The position numbers and the translations under genes are program-made. DNA of 61,443 nt from Salisapilia sapeloensis (Eukaryota; Oomycota; Peronosporomycetes; Peronosporales; Salisapiliaceae), in assembly GCA_023334545.1 (NCBI GenBank), contig JAADVB010000097.1:1-61443 (forward strand), in the 5' to 3' direction. Below are positions 21,101 through 31,365 of the stretch, one piece after another. The notes under the pieces are model-generated. The model made no database searches. It saw nothing but the letters and a program-made list of their open reading frames with translations, and had not been told where the DNA came from. Position 1 is the first letter of the stretch, and every line of letters starts with the position of its first letter.

Positions 21101-21472
21101 AGTCCTCTGCGTGACATGAAGCTGGCATATCCGAATGGATACAAGAGTCGCGGGTACACGCCGGAGGAAGATGTCTTTTTAGTAGTCATGATGAACAAGT
21201 ATGGTCCGCACGAGTTCTGGGCCGAGATTCGAGACGAAATTCGACGTGCGTGGCAGTTCCGCTTCGACTGGTTCCTCAAGTCTCGGACGATCGCGGAGCT
21301 GCAGAAGCGAGGAGAGATGCTGACGAAACTAGTCGAGCGAGAGGTCGGAGAAGCCAAGACGAGGCATACGAAGGAAGAGGGTGAATTGAAGAAGAAAGTG
21401 TCGGGCAGCAGCTCTTCCAAGCGGAAGTCGAGCAGCTCTGGATCTAGCAGCAAGAAGCAGCGCACGTCGTAG
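18164..21472 (+). CDS. ISWI: ISWI-type SNF2 chromatin-remodelling ATPase
   Basis: 1102 residues from the ATG at 18164; the frame is open upstream but only with a TTG. An acidic N-terminus leads into the SNF2 ATPase (about 185-470) with DEMGLGKT (Walker A, about 213) and IIDEAHR (Walker B, about 314). The helicase C lobe (about 500-615) has LSTRAGGLGINL and DRAHRIGQ. The C-terminal third carries the ISWI-specific HAND region, SANT (about 890-942, WTRRDLKQFIAACERYG) and SLIDE (about 980-1055, YTPEEDVFLVVMMNKYG). It slides and spaces nucleosomes. A Lys/Ser-rich tail ends the protein, and no domain is missing. Confidence 0.96.
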   Translation: MDHKEVEEAAPTAPNEATPEEKEAPNASMSEEDMDESASVESSAQDEDDPPAQEEATAEEEKRMSKEQRETLRKEEDSAFQQQREVQSKSLEAVKQRLEEEKDWRSRPAAERKMAFLMAQSDVFTSFLMGGSSDIGRALTVQKKSKSEGSQRAKSSKSEQADAQTMAEIDDVRYTRVSHQPQCIKGGTMKPYQIEGLNWMIRLHDAGVNGILADEMGLGKTLQSISLLAYLRESRGITGPHVIIVPKSTVGNWMRELRRWCPSIRAFKFMGDKQERVEQRETLRRMQFDVCVMSYEIANIEKGALNKVKWKYLIIDEAHRVKNENSKLSRTVREFHVEHRLLITGTPLQNNLHELWALLNFLLPEIFTDSEDFDSWFNVDGEEGQENVIKKLHTVLRPFLLRRLKADVEHSLPPKIETKLYVGLSEMQRDWYMRVLHRDATHLNAIGGSDRVRLLNILMQLRKVCNHPYLFEGAEPGPPYLEGPHLWENCGKLTLLHKLLPKLKQQQSRVLIFCQMTSMLDILEDFMRYWNYAYCRLDGQTKGEDRDNMMEDFNKPESEKFAFLLSTRAGGLGINLATADIVILYDSDWNPQVDLQAMDRAHRIGQKKTVRVFRFVTDGTVEEKIVERAERKLYLDAAIIQQGRLAQQNKKLGKDELMTMVRFGADEIFNSKGSLITDDDIDAILAKGEERTESMKSRINDDMQHNLANFALDGGDTSNLYEFEGESFSNPGQMGEAFPSTFIALPQRERKVNYNEDEYYRQQAGVNKPKKTKKANDGTPKVPVVHDFQFFDKEKMVPLLTKKSHVDARRKELGRQLKDAKAEEQRVRNRLQKIKASEEEVPSSSPSAAKEEELQEVSKRIEGIEKEMEETALEPKDAEDLQRLESQGFGDWTRRDLKQFIAACERYGRDDRDRICQELARSLNKDEERVGQYFDTFMSRMDELKDASKYMDRIQRGEKRIKRNEVVKQALAKKCARYSSPLRDMKLAYPNGYKSRGYTPEEDVFLVVMMNKYGPHEFWAEIRDEIRRAWQFRFDWFLKSRTIAELQKRGEMLTKLVEREVGEAKTRHTKEEGELKKKVSGSSSSKRKSSSSGSSSKKQRTS

Positions 21473-21552
21473 AGAGAGCAAGTGGGCAATACATACTTAT
21501 CTTCTCTTACGATCGTCTACCCTTGCTTGGTCTATTTATACGCACTTTTGAA

Positions 21553-24129
21553 ATGCACTCTTCTCGTATGATGTATCGGGCGGATGAAGACATTCGTGAA
21601 GAGGACGCGAGTGATACGAGTGACGAAAAGCAGGATGACCTGTCTGTAGATAGACAGGATGGACTGGGCGACATTCAAGCAGAAGTCTCTTTGAAAGGAA
21701 GCCGTCCACTCCAGTGTCGGTCTTCGATGGGAAGCACAGATATGCGACGATCGGCGGCGGTATTGCCTGCCATGAGAGCCCTGGTCGATGGAATTATGCC
21801 TGCTATAAGAACTCCAGCCAGTGAAAGACCGAGTGTAGAGTCTGATGCTAAAAATCAGGACGTGACGTTCAAAGCGGCGTTCATGAAGCAACGGGCGGCG
21901 ACATTGACGGACTTGAACGACCCGATACAAATGGAACCTCCACGGTCAAAAGCTGGCGCATTTCTGCTTGGCGTACTTGCCAAATCCAGAGCTGCCACAA
22001 CCAGCAACGTTATTGATGCAAACTTATATCATACCAAAGGCCCAGTCGCGGTTACTGCGAGCTATGTCAATGAAAGTAACCAGCGAGGCTCACCTTTGCG
22101 AGCAAAGTTTTTATCAGCCGTGCAAAAAGTGAAAACGACCAAGAACACACGGTCGGAAAATGAAGCTCCAACACCCGAGGTTACTCCTCTTGTGATGACA
22201 CACGAGTACTCGTTGCTTGGGAGCTTGAGTGGGAAGACGTCCAAGGAGTTAGTGGAGGCAATGAAAGTGCACAGACAAGAGCTTTCGTGCCAAAATGAGC
22301 TCTTACTCGAAATACACAAAAGGCTGGATCCACATCAGGATTATGCCTCGCCTTGTCCAGTGTCCAAAGAGCTCATTGACGCTGGTATTCTGGAAGAAAT
22401 CGTGATGGCCATGCAAGAGTTCCGCTTCCAGTCCATGCTTCAGACTCGAGCTGTGCAAATTCTTACGGCTCTCGCAGAAGCCTCCGAGCTGTATGCGTTT
22501 ATGATGAGCATCATGGACCTGGACACTATTCTGCGCAAGTCGACAGCTGTCAACATTGAAAGTGAACGACTCCAGATAATGATCGCATCCTTGTGTCATA
22601 CTTTAGCAGAGTCGAGGACACCGGCCAATCTGAAGGCCTACCGGTTTCTACAGAATGAAAAGGTAAAAGCAAAGCGGGCGGACTACAAAAACACCGTGGC
22701 TTTAGAGGTTCCTGGTCGTGTGAAAGCACAAGCGCATTCGGCACCTCCCACTCAGACTTACAAGTTAACCCATTCAGCATCAAGACCTACCGAAATTGCA
22801 GCCAGTCTGCATACTCCATCGGGAAATGAAGTTGAACATATGGAAACCTTGGACAAATCTCTCCGACTTTCGCCAAGTCGCACAAAGCCCCTGACTTTAA
22901 ACAACCACTACGAATTGCTAGTAGGCAATAAAGTAGTCTCGAACGATCAACTACCAACAAGTCGACGAAGGACCCTGTCTGAATCTGGACGGAATACAAG
23001 TAGGAGAGCATCGGATACTCTGTTGTCATTTGCGAATTCAACAGCGAACACGATAAAAGAATTTTACGTGCCCGAGGTTAAGCCAGCTAAGTTACAAGTC
23101 TTGTCGTCAAAAGACATACAAGCTGTATATACTAGTCCTGTTGCTGTCATTGACGGCAAACCGATAATAATTCGTAGGAAGACACCGAGAGATGTTAGAG
23201 CCACATTATCCAGAGATGACGCTGTAGGAGCAGAATGTACTAGCAACAAGAAAGAAGCATCCAGACTACATTCTGTGCAAACGGATAACGAGGATAAGAT
23301 CAATGCGGTGAATAAAAGAGCTGAGCGGACAAAGACAATGGGGGCGGATATAGCGTCCTCAAATGTGAAAGAGTTGATTACAAGAGTAGAGCCGTCTACA
23401 ATGAAGGGGTGCGTTCGGCCATCCACTTGCCGAGAAGAAGTTGAAGCAGTGATGTCAACTCAAACGAGTGTGAATGATAGTTTGAATGGTCAATCGGGAG
23501 GACTTGTTGTAGACTTCAAGTCTTTTGATAAGCGGGCTCGGCGTTTAGAAGATCGACGAAAGCATAGCGCCAATGTCTTAGGTGGTCAAAATCGCACCAT
23601 CGATGGACGACCACATGGAAGACATGATATGAATATGATCTCCAGTAATTTAAGAGGTGGTTCTGATCTCTTGAACAAGTCTGAAGTGAATAACTGTCGG
23701 ATGAAAAAGCACGAGGCAGTCATAGCAAAAATTCGAAAGAGGTACGCGAAGGGGCTGGATTACCATAAACGAGGTCACTTGGCGCTAGCCTTGGGATGCT
23801 ATGATGATGCTCTGCGCTCGTGGGAAGAACATGTTTTACGCTTCGGATCCCGTGATGAACTACGAGAGGAGTGTGCAGCGCTGCACTTGAATCGAGGAGG
23901 TGTGCTACTTAAACAAAAGAAGTCTGAGATGGCACTGCGGGCTTTCAAGCGCTCGTTGCAACTCCAGCCTGGAAACACCAAGACGATCTACAATATCGGA
24001 CTGACGCTCGTGCACATGAGCAAGTACGAACAAGCATGCCAACAGTTCCGACGGGTACTAGCACTTCAGCCGTCCCATTCAAAGGCGCAACTCGCCTTGA
24101 CACACTTGGAGACAGGATATAGTGCATAG
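21553..24129 (+). CDS. Large protein with C-terminal TPR repeats
   Basis: 858 residues, no intron. The first ATG in frame is 21553. The N-terminal 200 residues are Ser/Arg-rich and look disordered. A helical segment around 230-365 (AMKVHRQELSCQNELLLEIH, ILTALAEASELYAFMM) resembles armadillo-like packing. A long low-complexity region follows. The last 120 residues form about three TPR motifs (GLDYHKRGHLALALGCYDDA, LHLNRGGVLLKQKKSEMA, YNIGLTLVHMSKYEQACQ). TPRs mediate protein contacts, often with chaperones or ciliary/centrosomal partners; I cannot name a partner. It lies 80 bp after ISWI on the same strand. Confidence 0.75.
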   Translation: MHSSRMMYRADEDIREEDASDTSDEKQDDLSVDRQDGLGDIQAEVSLKGSRPLQCRSSMGSTDMRRSAAVLPAMRALVDGIMPAIRTPASERPSVESDAKNQDVTFKAAFMKQRAATLTDLNDPIQMEPPRSKAGAFLLGVLAKSRAATTSNVIDANLYHTKGPVAVTASYVNESNQRGSPLRAKFLSAVQKVKTTKNTRSENEAPTPEVTPLVMTHEYSLLGSLSGKTSKELVEAMKVHRQELSCQNELLLEIHKRLDPHQDYASPCPVSKELIDAGILEEIVMAMQEFRFQSMLQTRAVQILTALAEASELYAFMMSIMDLDTILRKSTAVNIESERLQIMIASLCHTLAESRTPANLKAYRFLQNEKVKAKRADYKNTVALEVPGRVKAQAHSAPPTQTYKLTHSASRPTEIAASLHTPSGNEVEHMETLDKSLRLSPSRTKPLTLNNHYELLVGNKVVSNDQLPTSRRRTLSESGRNTSRRASDTLLSFANSTANTIKEFYVPEVKPAKLQVLSSKDIQAVYTSPVAVIDGKPIIIRRKTPRDVRATLSRDDAVGAECTSNKKEASRLHSVQTDNEDKINAVNKRAERTKTMGADIASSNVKELITRVEPSTMKGCVRPSTCREEVEAVMSTQTSVNDSLNGQSGGLVVDFKSFDKRARRLEDRRKHSANVLGGQNRTIDGRPHGRHDMNMISSNLRGGSDLLNKSEVNNCRMKKHEAVIAKIRKRYAKGLDYHKRGHLALALGCYDDALRSWEEHVLRFGSRDELREECAALHLNRGGVLLKQKKSEMALRAFKRSLQLQPGNTKTIYNIGLTLVHMSKYEQACQQFRRVLALQPSHSKAQLALTHLETGYSA

Positions 24130-24337
24130 GAAGGAGATAGACGAAAGCGAACAAAGAGTTATAAGAGCACAAACTCGATCCCATTATCAATCATAGGTGC
24201 CACTGCTCCACATGACCTTACTAAGCTTAGAGAAGTAGCTGGTAAAAAGCAAACGTTGCGATCGGTCTGCACTCGCGCACATATACAGAGAAAATGTCCT
24301 AAGGAGTTGCCAACAAGTAAAAGTGAGCAACGCTCAG

Positions 24338-25699
24338 CTATACTTGCTGCAGCGTCGGTCGATTCCGCACGCGATCTCTCTCGCTCATCTCCGCCTCGTC
24401 CGCCTGCTTCTGGGGCGTCGAGACGCTGAAAATGAAGGACTGGGCGACGATGTCGTGCTGCCGAGGACTGCTCAGACTGATCGGCATGGCGACAGAGTAC
24501 TTGACTCGGTTGCCGAACTTTTCGTGCTTGGAGACAAGGAAGATGCCCGAGAGCACACAGGCGATGGCGATGGGGAACATGATCCACTGGGCCTTCGAAA
24601 AGTTGTGTGCCTGCTGGAAGAAGACGACACCGCTGATGTTGCTCATGGTGATCCAAAAGGCCTGGAAGACAGGGTACGCGGACATGGTGTCTCCCGACAT
24701 GGTCGCCATGTTGAGCGTATGCGTCTGCGTCAACAGCGTCGCGACCATGCCGCCGATGAGAACGTATGTGCCGAAATACTTGAACTGGTTGTCGCCACTC
24801 AGCGTCGACGTGATCATTTCAGCTACACACTTGGCTAGTAGCACCGACTGCGCGCCGATTGTGCCCGATATGGCTGCCCAGTAGAGAGGCAGCTTGGGGT
24901 CGATGACGAGCGAATGCTTTTCGATGGTGCCTTCAAACTTCTTCGTCTTGTACGACTCGTTCGCGGTGGTGGAGGAGACTGCCGGATCGTCTTCTTCGCC
25001 AGGCACCTTGAGCGGAGACAAGGTCAGCGTATCGCCGTAGATGGGAGACGGAAACGGAGACATGAGCGCTGACTGTTGATGACCCTCCTCATTCTCCTCT
25101 TCCTTTTCTTGTGTTTCTACTTCCGTTTCGGTAGAGGTTTCTTCACTAGTATTCGCTACTGCGGCTTCAGGTGCTTCTTCCTCGGCATTGGAGGCGACAC
25201 GTAGCGCAGGTGCCCTCGACCGTCGTACGCGCAGGTAGAGCGTCATGACAAAGCACGTCGTGATGAAGCAGTAGACGAGGAATGGCGCAGCTTCCATCAT
25301 CTTGTAGATCTCGTCCATCTTGTATGACCCTTCTTCTTCGCTGCTGGCATCTGCGAGGACGACAACGCCAATGGTCACAAGAAAGACGCCGGCAATGTCC
25401 GTCGGGTAGAGGCTCTGCTTAAGCCAGAGGTGGGACATGATGCAATTTCCTAGAATAGTCGATCCGCCGCCGAGGGAGGCCACGAGCGTTTGGGCAGCAA
25501 AAGCCAATGCGAGAAAGTCACCTAGCGACGCACCGACGACGCAGACCATGCCGACCCACCACACGGGTCGCTTGTGGTACGGTCTCGGGATGGCCCGCAG
25601 CTCTTCCTTGTCATGAGAATACTTTTGCAGGTTGACGCCGAAGATGGAGGCGAGCGCCGCGACGACGGCGATGAATCCGCCCAGGAAGTCGCTCTTCAT
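24338..25699 (-). CDS. NIPA-like magnesium transporter (DUF803)
   Basis: 453 residues, no intron. The N-terminus (GGFIAVVAALASIFGVNLQKY) and the block with LGDFLALAFAAQTLVASLGG match the NIPA/DUF803 family, related to the drug/metabolite transporter fold. About nine TM helices are visible. A roughly 110-residue acidic hydrophilic loop (about 165-275) after the fifth span is longer than usual. The second half has GTIGAQSVLLAKCVAEM and a TM run ending in SKHEKFG. Human NIPAs carry Mg2+ at the plasma membrane and endosomes; substrate here is inferred. It is convergent with the TPR gene. Confidence 0.85.
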   Translation of the reverse strand: MKSDFLGGFIAVVAALASIFGVNLQKYSHDKEELRAIPRPYHKRPVWWVGMVCVVGASLGDFLALAFAAQTLVASLGGGSTILGNCIMSHLWLKQSLYPTDIAGVFLVTIGVVVLADASSEEEGSYKMDEIYKMMEAAPFLVYCFITTCFVMTLYLRVRRSRAPALRVASNAEEEAPEAAVANTSEETSTETEVETQEKEEENEEGHQQSALMSPFPSPIYGDTLTLSPLKVPGEEDDPAVSSTTANESYKTKKFEGTIEKHSLVIDPKLPLYWAAISGTIGAQSVLLAKCVAEMITSTLSGDNQFKYFGTYVLIGGMVATLLTQTHTLNMATMSGDTMSAYPVFQAFWITMSNISGVVFFQQAHNFSKAQWIMFPIAIACVLSGIFLVSKHEKFGNRVKYSVAMPISLSSPRQHDIVAQSFIFSVSTPQKQADEAEMSERDRVRNRPTLQQV

Positions 25700-26446
25700 T
25701 GCTCGGCTTTCGTGCTATGCGTCGACCGCCTCTTTCGGCCGAAGAATGGCGGAAGAGGATAGAGGCACCGACGGACCGGATCTTCCGATGGGAAAATTTG
25801 CAACAGCTGCGCTGTTTACACGATCAGATTGGACTTTCCTGAGTCTGCGTCGGTGGCTCTAGTGGAACTGTCGTGCGTGCGTGTGCTCAAGGGGTGGATC
25901 AGCAACAGATCTCGATCGGAGCAGGGAGGTGCTTGCGCTTCGTGAAACGAATACCTCGGCTGTTTCGTTCGAGCTGTCACAAGCGTGCTTTAGGAGGCGT
26001 TGGAAGATGTCGCGGATGATGCGCGATACGAAGATTCCAAAACGATCATCTTGGTCAATTCCGCGAAAGATGGATTGCTTGATAGCAACTGCCGACCAAG
26101 AATCAAATCCCACGGCATGAGTTAAATCAGACGCGTGGGTGGCCGGCGTGAGACGGGAAACGGGCGGAAACCTGGTGCAGATCCCTCGCCTTCAACTTGC
26201 TTCCGTCTCTACCCATCCGCAGCTTCCGCTGACAGAAGAAAGATGGGCCTGTGCCAGTCGGTGACCCTACGTCTCTTTCCTTGCCCTCCAAACAGTCGGA
26301 CCGCCGCGTTGCGTATACGTTGCAACATGGCACCGGATGTACCGCGCCGTACCTCTTATACCGCACGACGCGCTCGAACAGATCACTTGCTGTCAACATA
26401 AAGCTATCCAACAGCTATGCATTCAACTTATACCTATCTAACCAAG
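25700..26446. other. Gap between NIPA-like gene and NOP9
   Basis: About 750 bp with no recognised gene. The most protein-like stretch is on the minus strand at 25859-26113 (FGIFVSRIIRDIFQRLLKHA), which lacks an ATG and would need an upstream exon. A second possibility is a plus-strand pair starting at the ATG at 25747. Neither matches a family I know. The region also carries the leftward promoter of the transporter. Confidence 0.35.
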
Positions 26447-28384
26447 CTATGCCTTCTTATCCTTCTTGTGCTTCTTCTTCTTGTTTGACTTTTTGTCTGA
26501 TTGCTGCAGCACGTCCAGAATCATCGCCACATCCGACGACTGCGCCGGGTCGCTCGCCTCTTCCGACGCCTTGCGCTTCTTGCTCTTCTTCTTCTTCTTC
26601 ATTACTGGCACAGTCGCAGTCTCATCCTCAAACACGTCCTTGAACATATCCTGCAACTTGCCTTGCTTTTGATACCTCCCGGCCCACTTGTCCTGGTTCT
26701 GCTTAAACTCGTTCAGGTGCACCGTGTTGGCGACGAGCTGACCAAAGTGGCTGCCGATGACCTTGTTCTCGTTCTCCATCAGCTCTTCCACAATGACGCT
26801 CTTGTCCGTCAAATCCACCTTCTCGTAGCACTTCATGACGGAGAACGCACCGAATCGATCGAGCGCAAGAGTGCCAAAGTTTCCCTTGAACTTGCTAAAG
26901 AGCTCCTTTCGCACCCATTGCGTCTCCTCACTCTCCATCTCCCATATCGGCTCCACGACGCATCGACTGCCCATCGAGTCCCGTGCCAGAGCCAGTAGTT
27001 GCGTCGTATTGAGGTCGAGGATGCCTCTGAACAAGGTCTCCAAGTACTCGGCGTACTGGAACTTCATCAGTTGCGAGACGATATGGGCGCCCATGACGTT
27101 CAGCTGAAGACGCTTGCTGGCGTTCGAAGCTAGCTGGAGAGACAGGAGCGACTGGACAAAGGGCTTTTGCGCCGCCGCTGGCTTCTTGCTCTCCTGCTTC
27201 TCCACGGCTGCCACAAGCTGGCGGAAGAACGCTTCTTGGTCCAGGTTAAAGCGAGCGCAGAGTTGCGCCAGTCGCCACACGACACCCGGCTTCCCAGTCG
27301 ACAGGAGCGTCCAGAGCGTCGGCAGGAGCTCACTCAAGACGTCTTTGGCTAAGTTGGAGGAAGGAACCCGCTCGAGTGCCTGCTGGAGGACGTAGTTGCC
27401 AATGTTGTGGTCTGCAAACTCTGTCATACGGTTTTGGAGACACCGGCGGAAGATGAGCGTAAAGAGCTCGTCGTTCACATTAGATGAGATAGCTTCCAGC
27501 ATGTGACTGGCAACTGGGTCTCCTGCAAAGTCGTAGTAGATCTGCTTGCTATTGTCCGACTGCCACTGCAAAAGGAACTGCACAAACTCCGAGCGAGTGT
27601 CGTCGGGAGCCAACTTGACGATGGAAGCGACAACAGGACCAGCGTTCTGGTCGTAGATGAGCTGCAAGACGTCACTGTGTGCGTTCGACGTGATTTTGTC
27701 TACGATTTCCTGGAAAAGCGTCCCAAAGTCTGCTGGAACAGTGTACATGTTGACCTTGCCGTCCTTGTCTTTGGGGTCCACAAACGACACTGCGCTGTGC
27801 TTGGCCTTCTTACCACGCTTCTCCGCTACGAGAGGTCGACCGGCTAGGACGGCCAGTAAAGAACGGAAGACATGGCTGGCACTGACGTCCAGCATCAAGT
27901 CCAGCCATTCCTCTCGGACTTCAGTCGCCATGGTCAGCACCAATTCCTTCATGCTTGGCACACCTTCCATCCGGTCATCTTCTTCTGCATCTGATGCACT
28001 CTCTCCGTCTAGCTCTGCCTGCACCACTTGACTGGCACGAGACAAGAGGTACTGCAGGACGTGGGACGAGTACCGGTTCGTCCACAAGTGTCCATAGTAC
28101 CCTTCGAACTTACTCGTAAAGTACCGCAGCTGCTCGTCACTCATCTTGGGCAAGAACTTTTCTACGATTTCACCAGCATGTCGATCGGAAGTAGCACTCG
28201 CAGCTCTCGGAGCCAATTCCTCCAATACATTCCACAGCAGTAGCTGTGCATCTTCTGCTTCCATATCTTCTTGTTGAGCCGCCAGTGTCTCGCTGACCTC
28301 TTTGAGGTAGCTCAGCGTACTCGGCTCGAGTCTCCGTGGACGCAGTCTGCCTCCTTGCTCGTGCCCATCGTCCTCTCCTGCCAT
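26447..28384 (-). CDS. NOP9: Nucleolar pumilio-repeat protein NOP9
   Basis: 645 residues, no intron. The N-terminus LEPSTLSYLKEVSETL and the following YGHLWTNRYSSHVLQYLLSR match the NOP9 signature. Divergent PUF repeats run through about 110-560 (GNYVLQQALERVP, SRCVVEPIWEME). A C-terminal basic nuclear/nucleolar signal ends the protein (KKKKKSKKRK and KKSNKKKKHKKDKK). NOP9 binds pre-18S rRNA and is needed for small-subunit maturation and site-D cleavage control; that is family knowledge. It diverges from AP-4 beta with 162 bp between starts. Confidence 0.92.
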   Translation of the reverse strand: MAGEDDGHEQGGRLRPRRLEPSTLSYLKEVSETLAAQQEDMEAEDAQLLLWNVLEELAPRAASATSDRHAGEIVEKFLPKMSDEQLRYFTSKFEGYYGHLWTNRYSSHVLQYLLSRASQVVQAELDGESASDAEEDDRMEGVPSMKELVLTMATEVREEWLDLMLDVSASHVFRSLLAVLAGRPLVAEKRGKKAKHSAVSFVDPKDKDGKVNMYTVPADFGTLFQEIVDKITSNAHSDVLQLIYDQNAGPVVASIVKLAPDDTRSEFVQFLLQWQSDNSKQIYYDFAGDPVASHMLEAISSNVNDELFTLIFRRCLQNRMTEFADHNIGNYVLQQALERVPSSNLAKDVLSELLPTLWTLLSTGKPGVVWRLAQLCARFNLDQEAFFRQLVAAVEKQESKKPAAAQKPFVQSLLSLQLASNASKRLQLNVMGAHIVSQLMKFQYAEYLETLFRGILDLNTTQLLALARDSMGSRCVVEPIWEMESEETQWVRKELFSKFKGNFGTLALDRFGAFSVMKCYEKVDLTDKSVIVEELMENENKVIGSHFGQLVANTVHLNEFKQNQDKWAGRYQKQGKLQDMFKDVFEDETATVPVMKKKKKSKKRKASEEASDPAQSSDVAMILDVLQQSDKKSNKKKKHKKDKKA

Positions 28385-28546
28385 TTTCCTAGTAGCTGTT
28401 GGTTGAAAGGGATAGCACTCTCCACTTGGTTAAAGTATACTCTGCGTCAGACGACATGAGATGGTACGGAAGAGGTACAAAAGTGTCAAGTACCGATCCG
28501 AGGATAAAGCCCTAAGATTCGCGACACGAAGCGCAGAGCGAGCGTC

Positions 28547-31140
28547 ATGCATCCGTCCTGGCACCCGAGCAACCCGTATCCCTCCGGCCAGAGTGGCCCT
28601 GCGCCTCCCCCAGGAGGATCTTCCTACCCCAGCAACACTTCCGGTGGCCCAGGAGGTGCGGCGCCGCCCCGAGGCGGAGCTAGCTCCACGACGCCGGCCT
28701 ACTTTACAGACAAGAAGAAAGGCGAGGTGAACGAGCTCAAGAACCTGCTTCGAGAGGTCACGGGCGAGCGCGACATTAAGCGCAAGCGTGAGGTCATTAA
28801 GAAAGTGATTGCGTACATGACGCTCGGCATTGACGTCTCGCGACTCTTTAGTGAGATGGTGCTATGCGTCGACACGAAAGATTTGATCTCGAAGAAGATG
28901 GTCTACTTGTACTTGACCAACTACGCCAACAAGAACTCGGAGTTAGCGATCATGTGCATCAACACGCTGCTGAACGACTGGTAGGATCTTTAAGTATACC
29001 ATGCTCCTGATACATGTGCTTATGCTTTTGCTCTAGTCGGAACGAAGACCCGATGGTACGAGGACTCGCACTCCGGTCGTTATGCTCCTTGCGACTGGAT
29101 TCCATCCTAGAGTACATCCACGACCCTCTCCAGCACTCTTTAACGGACACGAGTGCCTACGTTCGTAAGACAGGTGTCATCGGCATCCTCAAAGTCCACG
29201 CGTTGAACCCCGATCTGATCAAAGAAAGCGACATGATCGACACACTATACAACATGATCCGAGACAGAGACCCGCAGGTCGTGTCCAACTGCCTCGTGGC
29301 GCTGAACGAAATCATGGCAGACGAAGGTGGCATCGCCATCAACCAACAGATCATCCTGCACTTGCTCAACCGCATCTCGACCTTTAACGAGTGGGGCCAG
29401 TGCAATATCCTGCACATCGTGTCGAGGTACCAGCCATCATCCGATGACGAGGTCTTTACTATCATGAACACGCTCGAGCAGTGTCTTCGCGTGTCCAACA
29501 GTGCCGTCGTGCTAGGAACCGCCAAATGTTTCTTCCACCTGACGAAGAGAATGCCACACATCCAAGAGCAGGTCTACGAGCGAATGCGCCAGCCGCTGCT
29601 CACTCTTATGGCAGGAGGAAGCCACGAGATCAACTACTGCGTACTCCACCACATCATGCTGTTGGTCGGGAAGAAAGCCAGCGTCTTTGCGAGGGACTAC
29701 CGCCAGTTCTACATCCGCCACAATGAGCCGACGCACGTCAAGTACATCAAGGTGGATATTTTGTCTGCCGTCGCAGACCCTGGGAACATGGCAGACATTG
29801 TGGCCGAGTTGTCCGAGTACGTCCGCGATGTGGATCAAGAGCTGGCTCGTCGGTCCATCCGCGGCATCTCCGACATTGCCATCAGCGACAACTTTTCCGT
29901 GTCGGATCAGGAGCAAGGCGGCTACAACCCGAACGGACCGGACTACTACGGAGTCCAGACGCCAGCGCAGGCCATGGCCGCCATGCAGGACCACATCATC
30001 GACACCATGGTCGAGTTCTTGGAGATGAATTTAGACTACGTTCGAGACGAAAGCCTTGTCGTGCTCAAGGACGTCCTGCGCAAGTATCCGGACAAGCGAG
30101 ACGACGCGTTGGCAGTGCTGCCACGCCTCGTCGGAGCAGTCAACCAGCCGTACGCCAAGGCGGCGCTCATATGGCTCACGGGTGAGTTTGGAGAGGACAT
30201 GCGGCGAGCGCCGTACATGCTGGAGCACCTCATCGACGAATTTGACGAAGAAGACGCGCCTCAAGTGCGTCTAGAGCTGCTGACGGCGACTTTAAAGCTC
30301 TTCTTTAAGAAACCGCCAGAGGTGCAGGGCATGCTCGGAAGACTGCTCCAGCAGGCGATCAACGAGAACGATGACCAGGACGTGAAAGACCGCGCGTTGT
30401 TGTACTATCGACTGCTGGAGCAACAGCCAACGGAGCAGGCTGCGGCCATTGTCGCGCAGTTCCGACTGGATGAGCCTGTGAGTGAATTTGCTGAGATGGT
30501 GGCGACCGATCTGAAGGACAAGCTCTTCCACGAGTTCGACACGCTGTCCGTCGTGTACAACAAACCGAGCGAGCTGTTCATCGACTCTGCGCATCAGGCT
30601 AATACGGCGCCTTTGGAAGAGCTGGAGCAAGACTCGAACGCCCCGGAGGAAGACTATCCGAACGGATACGACGATGCGCCCAGTGCGTACGATCAGGAGC
30701 CTCCTGCCCAGCAGCAGCCTCGACAAGCCCCCAACACGGATCTCCTGGACATGGACTTTAACGGCGGACAGCAGGGTCCTCCACCGCCGAACGAGGCCTT
30801 TGCACTTGTACCGAATCCGTCGTTGGATGCACCGACGTTCCAGGGCAAATGGGCGAGCCTCCCTGTCGTCGCACAGATCCAGATCGCACTGCCGCAAGTG
30901 CCGTCTGCGCAGGAGCTTGAGGCAGCGCTCGCTCGGAATGGCGTCATGACGATGGCATCCGGAGACGTTGGGCCTCAACTAAAGTTCTTCTTCTACGCAC
31001 AGGATACGACCGGCGGTTTCTTCTTGTCAGAAACGCTGCTGGGCAAGGCAGACGGGTCTTTCTCGGCAACGATCAAGGGCGAGAATGAAATGGCCGGACA
31101 GCAGTATGCAGAGCACTTGAAGCGACTGCTGTTCCAGTAG
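28547..31140 (+). CDS. AP4B1: AP-4 adaptor complex beta subunit
   Basis: Exons 28547-28980 and 29037-31140, joined over a 56-nt intron (28981-29036), give 845 residues; the splice restores LLNDCRNEDPMVRGLALRS. A Pro/Gly-rich N-terminal leader (1-60) is followed by an adaptin N-terminal armadillo solenoid (about 63-600). The combination PMVRGLALRSLCSLR, INQQIILHLLNRIS, EWGQ and RYQP resembles AP-4 beta more than AP-1/2 beta. A Pro/Gln-rich hinge (about 640-730) leads to a beta-appendage-like C-terminus (about 740-845). AP-4 sorts cargo at the trans-Golgi network without clathrin. Confidence 0.9.
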
Positions 31141-31365
31141 ACTGCAAGGGTAGCGTCTTAGCATAGGCTCCAGGACTCGTGCGCGGGTGGCTAAGATCAA
31201 ACAAGAAGCTTGTGTGTGTCTCCGCTCGTGTATCCGTTCCGAGTGCGCTAGTCGACTGCAAAGTGAACAAATGAACGCAGCGACAGTTTTCATTTTCGTA
31301 TCGACACTGTTTTCTTCTTAATGCAATCCAAAACTTAATCAGAACAACTTGATCTAGCACTACGA

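Noticed and set aside
20575-21489. 304-codon minus frame opposite the ISWI C-terminus
   Set aside because: Ser/Arg-rich antisense shadow of the SANT-SLIDE region.
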